DNA of 64,000 nucleotides from the NCBI GenBank assembly GCA_036852015.1, contig JAANDG010000036.1, positions 27,501 through 91,500 on the forward strand, written 5' to 3'. A program made the position numbers and the translations under genes. Below, piece after piece: positions 52,201 to 62,404 of the stretch; within the stretch, counting starts at the first letter, position 1; each line of letters starts with the position of its first letter. The notes beneath the pieces are model-generated. The model was not told where the DNA came from and made no database searches. It saw only the letters and a list, made by a program, of their open reading frames with translations. This stretch comes from Pelodera strongyloides. Lineage: Eukaryota; Nematoda; Chromadorea; Rhabditida; Rhabditidae.

Positions 52201-55200
52201 TGAAAATAAAAACGAACAAAAACTTTCATGTAAGAAGAAAAACAATTTCAAACCCCTTCAAAAACTCCTTCATTCGAGTCGTGTGGACAAAGCTAAACCA
52301 AATCGCTGTCCACGGGACGGTTTGAATTACCGGCTCGCCGCAACGCACCCGTTTGCGTGCGTTGCGGCCGGTTTTGTTCACGTTTATGTCAAAAACTCAA
52401 ATATTTTATTCTAGCGCCGTTTTCATATGTTTACTGTATTGGGCGCCTTTCGAGATTTACTTAGTCTGAGCCAGGAGAAGCCTTTCTGCGCAGAATCCAA
52501 CTTGACGTGCCCTCTAAAGGGACAGGCACATCAAAGTAAACCTATATTTACGATTTCGTCTTAATTTTTATTAAAAGTGTTTATTACAATATATGCAAAC
52601 CAAATTTTATCGACATTCACCCGGGGAGCTTTTTCCGACGAGCGCATCCACAAATGTTTACCGTCGCCTGGCCCTTCCTCTCGTTGTATATCCGCTCTGG
52701 TTGCCTGCTCTCTCGTTTTTTTCTCTCTGGCACCTCTTTATTGAGCATACTCTCTCATGCGTAATTTTGCAACTGTGTTGTAACATACGTGAAGTAAAAG
52801 AATTATTAGGACGAAATTGATGCAACTACGGTACCTTATAAGTTGGGCTCGTCGTAAAAAAGTTCCCCGGGGTGAATGTGGATACAAATTAGTGTGTATA
52901 TATTGTAATAAACACTGCTAATAAAAAGTAACATGTAATGCAAATAAAAAGTAACATGTCATTTGATGCACTTCATTCTCGTAAGCCTATTCCTTTAAGG
53001 TGACCAATTATATGAGCTCGCCACAAAACTACAATGACGCGTGCCATGCGCCAGAACAGACGTATCAATGGCGGGCAGGTAAGCGGTTTTACATATGTTT
53101 TATGCGAATTGTAATAAGTGGAGTTTCCCGCGTAAAAAAGGGGGGGGGGCAAGTGGCAAGGCCCTTGCTCACCACGCCACCGGTTACTGGTTCGATCCCG
53201 GGCCGGAACCCCCTCACCCCACCAAAGGTGTAAGTGTAAAAGTTGGTAGCTGGGTAAAACCAGCGGAGATAAATCGACTTCCCTAGCAGATTGGCCACCG
53301 GTAAGTTTAAATGGCCAGTATGTCCAGCCTCTGAGCTGGACGCCGGTGCACCGTTTCCGCGGATTCGGTTGATATAACCCGGTTCACTTTATCTTTTATC
53401 TTTATCTTTATCCCGCGTAAACACACTTATTTTAAAGGGATAGGTTCATCACAAACCATCTCTCTTTTTATTGTTTTTATTAATAATAAAACAAATCGTT
53501 AACGGCAAGGCAGGGCTAGCCTTGCTCGTTACGTATCATTTACAATGAGAATTAAACCAATCACAGAACTATACGCCTCGCAGAAGAAGCTTCCTTTATT
53601 GGAAACAGATAATCGGAAGCCAAAACCTAAATGAAAAAATTAATACCGTACACAGATCGTGCGGGCTAATGGCAATTAGCCAAGTTACAAACTACACTCG
53701 GACATGTGCAATTAAATGATAATTCACCGTTGGAAATAATATAATGCCTGATGTACTTTGTAACTTCGCTAATTGTCAATAGCCCGCTCGATGTGTGTAC
53801 GGTATAAGATTTTGCGTTTAGATTTTAGCGTCCGATCACTCAAGCTTCTTCTGTGAGGCCTATTGTTCTGTGATTGATTTACTTTTCATTGTGAATGATA
53901 CTTGTGCTATTATTAATAAAAACAATAAAAAGATAGATGATTTGAGATACCTATCCCAAAGGGTACTGACGACTCCATTTGGTTATCACTCTCAAATATA
54001 GTAGGATGCAATTTTTTCCAATTTTCGGGGGCAAAATTCACGCGTCAGTCAGAAATTTACCTCAGCCAGTTACCCAACTACCTATCGTCGTTGCCCCGAC
54101 CATAACAGCATGATGACCGCTATGCTCAAAAAGTGGTCACGCCCGGTTGCATTGATGTGCCACTAAGGCCAATAAGTCAATTGCCCCGTCCAGAGCAGCA
54201 TGATGGTCAATTAGAGCAAAAGTGCGTGAAAACAGCGGTAGATAAGTGGTTGTGACTCTCTACGGTAAATTGTTGAATAATGCATGAAATCTCGTGCAGT
54301 TCTTAAAAAACGTGGATTTGCAATAGGATTAGCACCTTTTGAATATTTTCTATTGAAAGTATGGCCGAAAACATTTTCAAAATGAGAAATTGCATTAAGT
54401 TAGTTATGTCTGCTCCCCGAGGCAGGAGAACATGGTCAATTTAAAAAGCCGCAGCTAATGAGTGGGAAATATTGTTCCAAGGCTGGAGACGCTAGAATAT
54501 ACAACTCCTTTTATCACCCACTGTCTATCACAACAACGCTACATCTCTAACCGTTCCACGCGATTTCCTAAATATCGCTACGGCTACGGCACCACAGTTC
54601 TTTTATATATTCGAGGTAGCTTAGCTTGCGCATGCTCTCCTGCCTCGGAGAGCAACGATAATTTATGGCATATTTCGCATCTTGAAGGTTTTCAGTTTTC
54701 GGCCATACAGAAAATATTCAAAAGGCTGCAACTCCTAGTGAACCTATCCTTTTAAAACAGATGTTCGGCAGACTATTCGCGGTTCGATCCACTATATGGC
54801 AGATGACGGTCGTGGCACGTTTTATGAATACGTTAGCGGATGTGATGAATTTTGCCAAGCCATTGAATTCAGTATGGTGTCGATTCACTCACAAGAGGAA
54901 GCCATTTTTATCTCAGGTGTGAAGATACGGATAAAATAAAAAGTGAATAGACATGCGGTCGTAATTCATAAGGATATTTTTCAAATGGACAAGCCCATGA
55001 GGAAAAGTTTCCCCCGTAAAGAATGGTGGGCATATGTATATTTGAAAAAAATTACATTGCCACAGAAGTTGTATGGCATCGTCTCAAGTAACGCGTTTAC
55101 TATGGAAAGGGTGAACTTTGTAGTTTATTTTCTGTTAACTGGGAATCTTTGGACAACTTTTGTTGTTGTTTCCTTAATGGGGAGATTCCCTTTAGTTTTA

Positions 55201-57117
55201 TATTACTTTACTCCCTCCAATTAAAAGCTTTTGCTTTGTAAAGCATGTCTTTCGGAATTTAATACCATTATCTTTCGATAAAAAGAAAACTATTTGACCT
55301 CATTTCCGTGAGCCTCCTCCTTTAAAGAGAAATTAACTGAGAGAGATGGTTCACAGAGAGTGAAAATGGGAGTTACTGGAACTATATATTGTGAATGAAA
55401 GCAATTGCCCGGATTGTGGCCAATAATAAAAACCATGCAGTGGTCCGTCACATACTAATTGTGTAACACTGCAAGATGTTTATAGTATTGTAATGTGTGG
55501 AACAATTACATAACTACCGTAGTCGAGTAACTCCCATTCTCAGTGAATTCTTTCCCCGATTTTTTTTCTGGATCTTGGTATTGACACCGAATGTTTGTTC
55601 TTAAACTTCAATAAAAATAAAATAAATGAAAATAAAAGTTGCGAAAAGCTCGTGACTGACTGCTTTCTTTTAAATATTTACGGGGCTGGCTTCGGAATGC
55701 AATACTTTTGGTTAATCAACAAATATGAAAGTTCCGTGTTCAGAGTTTGCGCCAGCCCGTCAGTACTTGGGCCTGTTCAGGAACACATCCGGTAATTGGT
55801 ATTGGCAGTGAGTTGTTGTATATTGTTGTTTTTTTCAACAAAATTGTTTATACTCGCGACGCCCACTAGGCTTATTGGATAATACACCCGAACACCATTG
55901 GATACTCAATGGACACCCTTGGACACCCGTGGACACTCTTGGACACCTTTGGACACCATGGACACTCTTGGACACCATTGGACACCCCACGCGGAAAATT
56001 TACATGTTTCTGAAACGCTTAGGTATTGAAAAATAAACCGGCAGATTGATTGAGTGAAACGTATCTCATACACAAAATGCAAATGAAGTGTGGTGTGAAG
56101 AAGCTATCCTAACACTCCATTTAACTACATCCGATCCACCAAATACACCGCGCGCTGAATGTTTTGTAGCCGAAAAGCAATTGAAAACCCCAGGTAGAAT
56201 GCCTATCAAAAATAAAAGAATACTTGTGTTTAAAAAAAATACAGAAAACATCAACGAAATGAAGAACTGTTCGCTTTCGTCCATCCTATACGTCCATCCT
56301 ATAAGTTAGTTTCAGGGGGACCAGGAGCTTTGGGGTGTCCAAGGGAGTCCAATCGTGTCCACTGGTGTCCAAGGTGTCCAAGGTGTCCAATGGTGTCCAA
56401 GGGTGCCCAGTGAGTGTCCAATGGTAAGCCCGCATATTAAAGGGACGTGGTCACCCTTTTCACCCTTATGTATACTTTGTGTTTTTATTTACTGCGCAGT
56501 GAAAAACATAGTGTTGCAAAAAAATCCGACGAAAAGACGCTGTTTTCAGCGAGAAATTCATTGATTAAAGATGTTGCGTCCGATCCAAGGTCCACAGTTA
56601 GCCATAGAAAACCAAATGTTATAATGCCCGCGAGGTATTCGACCGATTAATTAGTGGAATAACGTTCGTCGAGTCATTATCAGCACGGCCATATGCTGGA
56701 CAATTACTAAGGTTACGGTGCGTATTGGTTCGAGGACAAAATGTTTTCGTCATCATTTTACTCGCTGTTGCCGCATTTCTTGCAAAATGTTTTCCCAACA
56801 CTATGCGTCATAAATTATGAAGATAATGAAAACACAAAGTATACATAAGGGCCAAAACGGTGACCGCGTCCCTTTAACATGGGTCATGGGTATACACGCA
56901 CGCGGATTGGGCGATATATTATAGAATTATAAGTTTGATGTGTATATTTAAGGAATATAAATAAGCTTAGAGTAATTGGAAGACACAGTTTACGTAAAAG
57001 GCCATATTCCTCCAGCAGCTATTACCGGTTTTTTTTAGAGATGGAACACCAGTTGATTTTGTTCATTGGGCCGATGGCTATCCAACTAATGAGACGGGAG
57101 CCGACTGTGTTTATGCG
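49205..57117 (+). CDS. Secreted PAN-like plus C-type-lectin-like protein, copy 1 (3' end not found)
   Basis: Exons 49205-49261, 49759-49809, 50156-50330, 51094-51182, 53000-53078, 54761-54916 and 57041-57117 join in phase. A signal peptide (MRTTVWLHNSIIAACLALL) leads into a PAN/apple-like cysteine domain (SCAQECL, KKCDAFGY, DSCIYFN, YGIDSYFL). A C-type-lectin-like region follows (GCDEFCQAIEFSMVSIHSQE, then DGTPVDFVHWADGYPTNETG and ADCVYA). The central lectin exon and the last exon were not identified, and YPT replaces the usual EPN/QPD, so canonical calcium-dependent sugar binding is unlikely. A paralogue follows 11 kb downstream. Secreted lectin-like proteins of nematodes often act in pathogen response, but the role here is not known. 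Confidence 0.75.
49759..49809 (+). CDS. Copy 1 exon 2 (short)
   Basis: Seventeen codons (EFGIVCSLTVGDYTFSE) lie between TTTCAG and GAA|GTGAGT, phase 0/0. It has no clear equivalent in copy 2, whose exon 1 can join exon 3 directly in phase 0. It could be copy-specific or spurious. Confidence 0.5.
49986..50118. repeat. 67-bp tandem duplication
   Basis: Two direct copies of TTAAAAACTTCGACTGGCTA through TTGAACCAG differ at a few bases, just before the PAN-like exon of copy 1. Confidence 0.92.
50156..50330 (+). CDS. Copy 1 exon 3: PAN-like domain, first part
   Basis: GCNKTSTGITTFKWTPIPGA onward to SCAQECLKIKANAAKKCDAF and GY, acceptor ATTTAG, donor GTACGC, phase 0 in and 1 out. It is strongly similar to 60642-60810. 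Cys-x3-Cys and the later Cys fit a PAN/apple fold. Confidence 0.8.
50371..50460 (+). tRNA. tRNA-like sequence in a lectin-like gene intron
   Basis: TAGCTCAACAGGTAAAGCG (A-box-like) and GTGGGTTCGAATCCCGT (T arm with perfect B box) are present. The acceptor strands do not pair well and the variable region is long, so this is a tRNA pseudogene or SINE head. Confidence 0.45.
50602..51080. mobile_element. D-family palindromic element, complete
   Basis: It runs from TTTAAAGGGATAGGTTCACC to AGTGAACCTAGCCCTTTAA, with arms sharing AAACAATTGGAGTA/TACTCCAATTGTTT. It ends 13 bp before an exon. Confidence 0.85.
51094..51182 (+). CDS. Copy 1 exon 4: PAN-like domain, end
   Basis: PSTDSCIYFNTSREANNSYA then EYGIDSYFL, acceptor TTTAG, donor TTG|GTTTGT, phase 1 in and 0 out. 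It has the same length (89 nt) as the copy 2 exon. A palindromic element ends 13 bp before the acceptor. Confidence 0.78.
52512..52999. mobile_element. H-related palindromic element with F-like right end
   Basis: The left end TAAAGGGACAGGCACATCAA resembles H. Inner arms include CATTCACCCGGGG/CCCCGGGGTGAATG. The right terminus TTCATTCTCGTAAGCCTATT then CCTTTAAG resembles F, so it may be a mosaic or two nested copies. Confidence 0.65.
53000..53078 (+). CDS. Copy 1 exon 5: inter-domain linker
   Basis: VTNYMSSPQNYNDACHAPEQ then TYQWRA, donor GTAAGC, phase 0 in and 1 out. The acceptor CCTTTAAG is the end of a palindromic repeat. Confidence 0.78.
53137..53411 (+). mobile_element. tRNA-derived SINE with 10-bp target duplication
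   Basis: A B box, GGTTCGATCCC, lies near the 5' end, and a (TTTATC)n-like tail forms the 3' end. CCCGCGTAAA flanks it on both sides (53127-53136 and 53412-53421). It lies in intron 5 of lectin-like copy 1. Confidence 0.8.
53432..53958. mobile_element. E-family palindromic element
   Basis: It starts TTTAAAGGGATAGGTTCATC and ends GAGATACCTATCCC; arms share AGAAGAAGCTTCCTTTATT-type sequence with the 7.9 kb copy. Confidence 0.75.
54323..54755. mobile_element. D-family palindromic element, left end degraded
   Basis: The right end TAGTGAACCTATCCTTTTAA and inner TTCGAGGTAGCTTAGCTTG match D. It ends immediately before the acceptor of exon 54761. Confidence 0.75.
54761..54916 (+). CDS. Copy 1 exon 6: C-type-lectin-like domain, first part
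   Basis: VRQTIRGSIHYMADDGRGTF then CDEFCQAIEFSMVSIHSQEE and AIFIS, acceptor AAAACAG, donor GTGTGA. The SIHSQEEAIFIS motif is the lectin-fold helix region (consensus around SIHSxEEN). Confidence 0.8.
55890..56425. repeat. Element with inverted GGACACC minisatellite arms
   Basis: 55891-55987 is a tandem of TTGGACACC-type units; 56333-56424 is the same in reverse complement (GGTGTCCAA). About 340 bp separate the arms. Confidence 0.85.
56437..56877. mobile_element. M-family palindromic element, complete
   Basis: It runs from TTAAAGGGACGTGGTCACCC to GGTGACCGCGTCCCTTTAA; arms include ATGTATACTTTGTGTTTT and its inverse. Confidence 0.85.
57041..57117 (+). CDS. Copy 1 later exon: C-type-lectin-like long-loop region
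   Basis: GTPVDFVHWADGYPTNETGA then DCVYA lies between TTTTTTTAGAG and GCG|GTAAGT. DGTPVDFVHWADG is a typical lectin-fold motif. The exon between this and 54916 was not found, so joining is inferred. Using the AG two bases upstream would change the phase. Confidence 0.65.
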
Positions 57118-58144
57118 GTAAGTGTTGATTCGGGACAATGCCGCATTTTTTCGATTCGTACGTGTAGGCTCGTGTTCTTAAAAAAACAGGCCAAGTCTGT
57201 TTTTGTTTGCGAATTCGCCAGCAAAATAGCATTGCCTAATGCCCCCGACTAATTAGTAAAATTTTATTAACGCCTACGCCTAAAGCAACAAAAAAAACCA
57301 TATTTTTATTTAAGCGAAAAAATTCGCTTGCGATAGAATTTTTATTAACAAAAGATTAGCGAGCCGCGACATGCTGCTCTTTCATGCAACGAGAGAAAAG
57401 TCAACGTGGTCTGAATCTGAAAACAGCTCCGAGTGAGATTTTTAGTCAAAACAGTTCACCATGTCCACAATTTTACAGATATTTATTTGCGAAATGTATT
57501 GTAAAAACATTTGCATTTTTTTCTGGCGCTCCTTGTGAAATTTTTTACAACTGTGTAAAGTAACTTCAGAGTAGAGGCGGTGTGGAGTGGCTGAACTACC
57601 GCTGCGACAAAAGTGCACGTTCCAGATACACCGTATGTGTGTGTTCCCGAACTATCGAATGGCTGAACAAAGAGTAATCTGTAAAATAATCATGCATTCC
57701 GTTTTCTAGTGTAATTGTCATCGTCTGTTATTTTAATTAGACAAACTTAAGCGAAATGAATAAACATGTTCTATACGATTCTCTCATTCTGTCATTTTGA
57801 TATTCGGCCTTGATGTCCTGGATGCTGATCGTGATTTTATCCATGATTGATTTAACGATATTTTCTGTGTATTTACTGTACAGTGCACTGATTGTGAGTG
57901 CACTATTTTTGCCAGTTTGTGTTCAAAATGGAGTGCAACGAAGAACATATTGACTCGAAGAGCATCCAAGAGTTTGTAACCAGTTGGTTCCCGTTTAAAC
58001 TTTAAACAGTACGACTTTTCGAAAGTATTGTTACGAGTTTAAAAATACGTGTGTGAACTATACATAAATGCGTGTTCCAAGCTGAAGGAGAAAGCAAACA
58101 TAGATGAAACTTTATATTAATTCTTCACGAATCTGACATATTAA
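57118..58144. other. Spacer between lectin-like copies
   Basis: AT-rich sequence in which the last exon of copy 1 should lie, but I cannot identify it. The 58145-58340 duplicate block follows. Confidence 0.4.
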
Positions 58145-58346
58145 TTTTGGCCCAAGGACGCGTTTCTTTGATCGTGATCATTGCCAATGTCATAAACAAA
58201 CGGAATGAACCGGGAATATAGCCTCAGAAAATTCAATTTCTGACTTGAAGAACAGAAGAACTATGTCACTATGTGACGAATATTTAAACAAACCAATTTG
58301 CCATCTAGAACTCGTCGCCCAATGATCAGGACCTCGTCGGAATATG

Positions 58347-59852
58347 TTAAAGGGGAGGCTCACGAGTTTTAAGTGTTCGATTCCTTTCCTTTTTTTCGAA
58401 AAAAACTCTGTAAATAATCACCAATAAAATGCAGAACAAGCGCGGAAATACACTTCAATAAAATTATATAATTTGAAGAAAGGAATTTAATTAAAAAAAA
58501 GCGACCGTGTGTTTTTAATACCACCAGTAAAATAATAATAATAATAATTTATTACACCACAAAGGTGCGCACAAACATACATAATTAAGACATTAAATAC
58601 AGTGAAGACAGAAAAACGGTAATAAGGGACATAAGGTACATGTGTAAAGGTAAGCGGAAATGCTGGGGCATCGAACAAAGGTAGTTAGCCGAGCACTGTA
58701 AACCCGGCAGCTGGACACTATCGTCACTAACACACATAAGCGTGCACAGACCCAGGGTTACGTCAGTGGCTAAATTCACCGAACGACCTAGGCGCAATAC
58801 TTGCATTTATAACTGTGACACGTGTGAAAGTGAATTGACTGTGCGATCCAATTTGCTACACAATGGGTTTAACTGGCATAGGCATTTCAGTGGAAGTGTG
58901 TTCGCCCAGAAGCAATCCATAAGACACACATAAATTGTTCGGGTAAATCGAATAGGTGTATAAACAAGCAAAGTGGAATAGTCATGGTTAATATGCCAGA
59001 TAATTTCAACGGGGAATATTAAGGTCCAAGAGAGTTATTATATCAAGTTTTTCCAAGCGAGCTTTGAATGTGTCCACAGAAGGAGCTCCAAAAATATCTG
59101 GTGGCAACTTCCGCGACCATTTAGTCACTCTGTGAAAGAACGAGTGCAACAGAGCATTTGAGCGTGTGAACGGAGTTGTAAGCTGAAAATAACGATTCCG
59201 GCCGAACCCGGGCCTCCAAACAATATATTTGCTTGGACGCAACCGAGTCAAGCCATTTAGCACCCTAGAGATAGCACAAATCGATATGAGCACGACGAAC
59301 TGTGAGCGATTTCAAGTGAAACATTTCTAAACGACAGGCATAGGATGGCAAAGAAAAGGTATTATTTCGGACAAAGTGACAACGGTAATATAGTAATCTG
59401 GTGAACAAGCGTTGTACTTTTTCAAGCATAATTACAAAACGTTTATGATGAGGATTCCAAACAGGCACAGAAAATTCTAACAATGGGATAACATAAGAAT
59501 TAAAAAGCAAATATGCACGCAGTGTGCATAACAGTAAAACGGTGTACCTTTCTTTTGCACTACAAAGTGCACAGGCGGTTCGAGGGCATATTTTCAGCAA
59601 CATATTAGCCCGGGATGGCCCGGCTATGTACACGGAGGCTGTTTTGTTTGTGTTTTCCTATACACCACTTGCCCTGAAAATAACTAGAATCTACGGTGGG
59701 TTTTTTTAACTAATTTTTCGGATAAAATTTAAGGTTTGCTTTAAAGTATATTTCCGCGCTTCGTCCAGCATTTTATTGGTGACTATTTATCATGTTCTTT
59801 CGATAAAAGGACTGGAATCGAACACTTAAATCTAGTGAGCCTCCTCCTTTAA
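58347..59852. mobile_element. F-family palindromic element interrupted by a LINE fragment
   Basis: Left arm TTAAAGGGGAGGCTCACGAG and right arm CTAGTGAGCCTCCTCCTTTA are about 1.5 kb apart. The arms pair further (GCGCGGAAATACACTT with AAGTATATTTCCGCGC). About 1.2 kb of LINE sequence occupies the middle. Confidence 0.8.
58528..59700 (-). mobile_element. LINE retrotransposon 3' fragment (reverse transcriptase C-terminus)
   Basis: Minus-strand frames 59265-59633 and 59006-59293 give LLFNSYVIPLLEFSVPVWNP then LEKVQRLFTRLL, and TRSNALLHSFFHRVTKWSRK then PDIFGAPSVDTFKARLEKLD. These are typical of the C-terminal end of non-LTR reverse transcriptases (CR1/Jockey-like). An (ATT)n tail occurs at 58528-58549. 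It is broken by a frameshift and 5' truncated, so inactive. Confidence 0.75.
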
Positions 59853-60349
59853 GCTCTGAAACCATTTATTGAACTACGCTTTATAAAGGAAAAATAAAGG
59901 AGCACGCTCTTGTAGCGTAAATGATTTATTATCTGGAACTGCCAATATTCCCGTGTAAGGCACGGGAAAGAATTATGAGGACACAACTTCAAATAAAAGT
60001 CTTTTTTTTTCATTCATTTTCGAAGAGCAACAACGTTTGCGACTGAAGTCTAAAAGTTGCAGCGAATAACCGCTAATTTTACGTTTACTTTTACTTTCAC
60101 ATGACTTTATCCGAAGTTCCAAAGGCATCCACAACATGGAAAAAAAATTGTATTTCCAAAGGTTCCACATGTACTCATAAGTTATGGTACTCAGACATTA
60201 AAGTGCGAAGTTTCCTGCTTCATAAATTTTGTTTCCAAGTTACCAAAACCGGGCGAAGAAGTTACGATATGTTGCATGGCAATATGAAACGACGAACAGT
60301 CTTCTGGTTGGACTCTAGCTGCAGTGTGAACATCTCTCCTACCACAAGT
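59853..60349 (+). promoter_or_regulatory. Upstream region of lectin-like copy 2
   Basis: It is homologous to 48795-49204, again with TTTATAAAGGA and the block AAAGTGCGAAGTTTCC. It begins exactly where the interrupted F element ends. Confidence 0.5.
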
Positions 60350-60406
60350 ATGCGAAGTACTATGTGGCTTCGTAATACAATACTTGTGGCTTGTCTTGCG
60401 CGTTGG
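60350..60406 (+). CDS. Copy 2 exon 1: signal peptide
   Basis: Nineteen codons from ATG to TGG|GTTAGT in phase 0, the same length and donor as copy 1. The upstream 500 bp is also shared with copy 1. Confidence 0.72.
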
Positions 60407-61662
60407 GTTAGTATTTTATTTGGTTTCTTACAGGATAACATTGCTTGCATTTACGGTCGTTCTGCTTACAACTGCATTTGCAGATGTTGTCTGCGAATGA
60501 TGTACATTAAAAAAATCACTTCGGTCTCTCTAATCATAAATACGTGGGAATGCAATTGTCTGTCGCGTCAGAGAGCGTTACCTATGTCGTTTTATAGGAA
60601 ACCCCCCTCCCCAATCGTTCCTATATATTGAGTTTAATTAGGGTTCCTGTAAGAAGTCAACCGGCATCACGACTTTCAAATGGACTCCAATAGAGGGCGC
60701 CGTTAACGGTACTCAGGATCTTCCGAACGCTGAGCAAGGATACTCTTGTGCACTTGAGTGCTTGGCAAGAATGAAGTCATCTGCTGATTATTGTGTTGCG
60801 TACGGTTACGGTATGAAATTTCTATAAGTAGGGGTTGGCTAAAGGGTCGCACACACAAAAATTATAATACTATTACTTCCTAATAATTTGGATTTTTTTA
60901 TATTACATCGGTTAAACCCTTCAAACTAAAAAAAACATCATCCTTCGATAATACGAAAGAAATAGATGATGTAGTTCTTTAATGATTGGTTCAGTGGGTG
61001 CTGATGATACCTGCGTCTTTCTCAACGCGCAACAGCTAGCAGACAAATCCTACGTGACGTACGGCATTGACTATTACTTCCTGGTTTGTTTAAATTGTGT
61101 TGTATATTGCAACTTACAGATTCAATTGTCTTACAAAATTACAATTTAGTCTGTACAAGTTTTGCATTGTTTACGGCGCGAATGTAGCACTCAGAAATAC
61201 CATACTACTATATTTAACACGGAGAATCAGCTAAAGTGGTCAAAAACAGTGGTTACCTGTGGGCTTGACCCTTTAAGGTGTCCAACTACATGAACTCGCC
61301 ACAAAACCAGGATAATGCGTGCCTTGCAGAGGACCCATTCAGTCATTGTAAGGCAATTCTTTATTTGTTTTATGTGCACTTGCATTGCACTGTTATAATT
61401 GGTTTTCGTTTTTTTTTCGCGTGCATACAATCGTTTTATTGTTAGGGTAATACTTGTTCTTATTCTTTAAATGTTACATATTTGTTTTTGCAACACCAAA
61501 TCGTTGTTCTTGAAGCGACTGTTCGACAGACCACTTTTGGATCGATTCATTATGTGGTACGCATTAATTGGATGGTGGTTCACGAATGTGAGGAATATTG
61601 CCGGGAAAAAGAATTCAATATGCCGTCCATTCACTCTAAAGAGGAAGCCATTTTTATCTCAG
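60350..61662 (+). CDS. Secreted PAN-like plus C-type-lectin-like protein, copy 2 (3' end not found)
   Basis: Exons 60350-60406, 60642-60810, 60995-61083, 61278-61347 and 61516-61662 join in phase and parallel copy 1. The protein begins with the leader MRSTMWLRNTILVACLARW. The PAN-like domain has SCALECLARM, ADYCVAYGY, DDTCVFLNAQQL and YGIDYYFL. The lectin-like part reads VVHECEEYCREKEFNMPSIH then SKEEAIFIS. Introns here are as short as 168-194 bp where copy 1 has 1.7-1.8 kb. Later lectin exons, expected after 61662, were not found and may be disrupted by the palindromic elements at 61.7-62.6 kb. Confidence 0.72.
60642..60810 (+). CDS. Copy 2 exon 3: PAN-like domain, first part
   Basis: GSCKKSTGITTFKWTPIEGA onward to GYSCALECLARMKSSADYCV and AYGY, acceptor AATTAG, donor GTATGA, phase 0 in and 1 out. 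Confidence 0.8.
60995..61083 (+). CDS. Copy 2 exon 4: PAN-like domain, end
   Basis: GADDTCVFLNAQQLADKSYV then TYGIDYYFL, acceptor GGTTCAG, donor CTG|GTTTGT, phase 1 in and 0 out; 89 nt as in copy 1. Confidence 0.8.
61190..61277. repeat. A-family palindromic element, right-arm remnant
   Basis: TACTACTATATTTAACACGG through GGGCTTGACCCTTTAAG matches the right arm of the 1.4 kb copy. Its last bases are the acceptor of exon 61278. Confidence 0.75.
61278..61347 (+). CDS. Copy 2 exon 5: inter-domain linker
   Basis: VSNYMNSPQNQDNACLAEDP then FSH, donor T|GTAAGG, phase 0 in and 1 out. The acceptor CCCTTTAAG is the terminus of an A-family palindrome remnant. Confidence 0.78.
61516..61662 (+). CDS. 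Copy 2 exon 6: C-type-lectin-like domain, first part
   Basis: TVRQTTFGSIHYVVRINWMV then HECEEYCREKEFNMPSIHSK and EEAIFIS, acceptor TTGAAG, donor GTGTGA, phase 1 in and 1 out. CEEYCREK plus SIHSKEEA is the classic lectin-fold signature. Confidence 0.82.
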
Positions 61663-62003
61663 GTGTGAAGTGCCGATAAAACAAAAAATCCAGGGTGCAG
61701 TGGACACAATTATAAATTTATAAAATAACATTACTTTTTAAATGGGTCAGGCCCACCGTTTTATCCTATATTTATTATGTGTTCATGATTTTCGTAAACG
61801 GTGTTTATTATAAAATATACACACTGAGTTTTAACTACTTTTACCATCACGAAGCTTTTCATGCACGGTTTCCTTACAGAGTATACTATACAGTATGGAA
61901 AAGCAATTGCACTCTTATTCCCTTACTGTGCGTGTCCCGAGGGTAGCCGACTGTATAGCCAAACTCATAAGGGACAGACCTAAAAGAGCGGCGTGCCTTT
62001 GCA

Positions 62004-62404
62004 TTAAAGGGTCAGGCCCATTTCAAATGACCCCTATTTTTAATGATTCCATCTGATTCTCCATGTCACATATAGTAGGTTGATTTTCCAATTTTCAGTC
62101 GCAGTTTTCACGCAGTTTTCAGCAATTTACCATGGCCAGTCATACACAACAATCAGTCGCAGTTGTCACGCCCATTCGCGCTGATTGGCCTACATCGCAA
62201 TTGAGCATATTGCGCAATTAGCGCGGAGGGGCGTGACAAATGCGATATATAGTTGGGTATGACTGGCCATGGTAAATTGCTGACTAATGCATGAATTTTG
62301 CGCTTGTAAATTAGAAAGATATCGTATCCTACTATATTTGCCATGGAGAATCAAATGGAATGATCAAAAATAAGGGTCATTTGAAATGGGCCTGACCCTT
62401 TAAA
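62004..62404. mobile_element. A-family palindromic element, complete
   Basis: It runs from TTAAAGGGTCAGGCCCATTT to AAATGGGCCTGACCCTTTAA; close to the 1431-1854 copy. Confidence 0.88.

Noticed and set aside
60432..60520. Cysteine-rich frame after CTTACAG as exon 2 of lectin-like copy 2
   Set aside because: Not similar to exon 2 of copy 1 and lacks a good donor; exon 1 joins exon 3 directly in phase.
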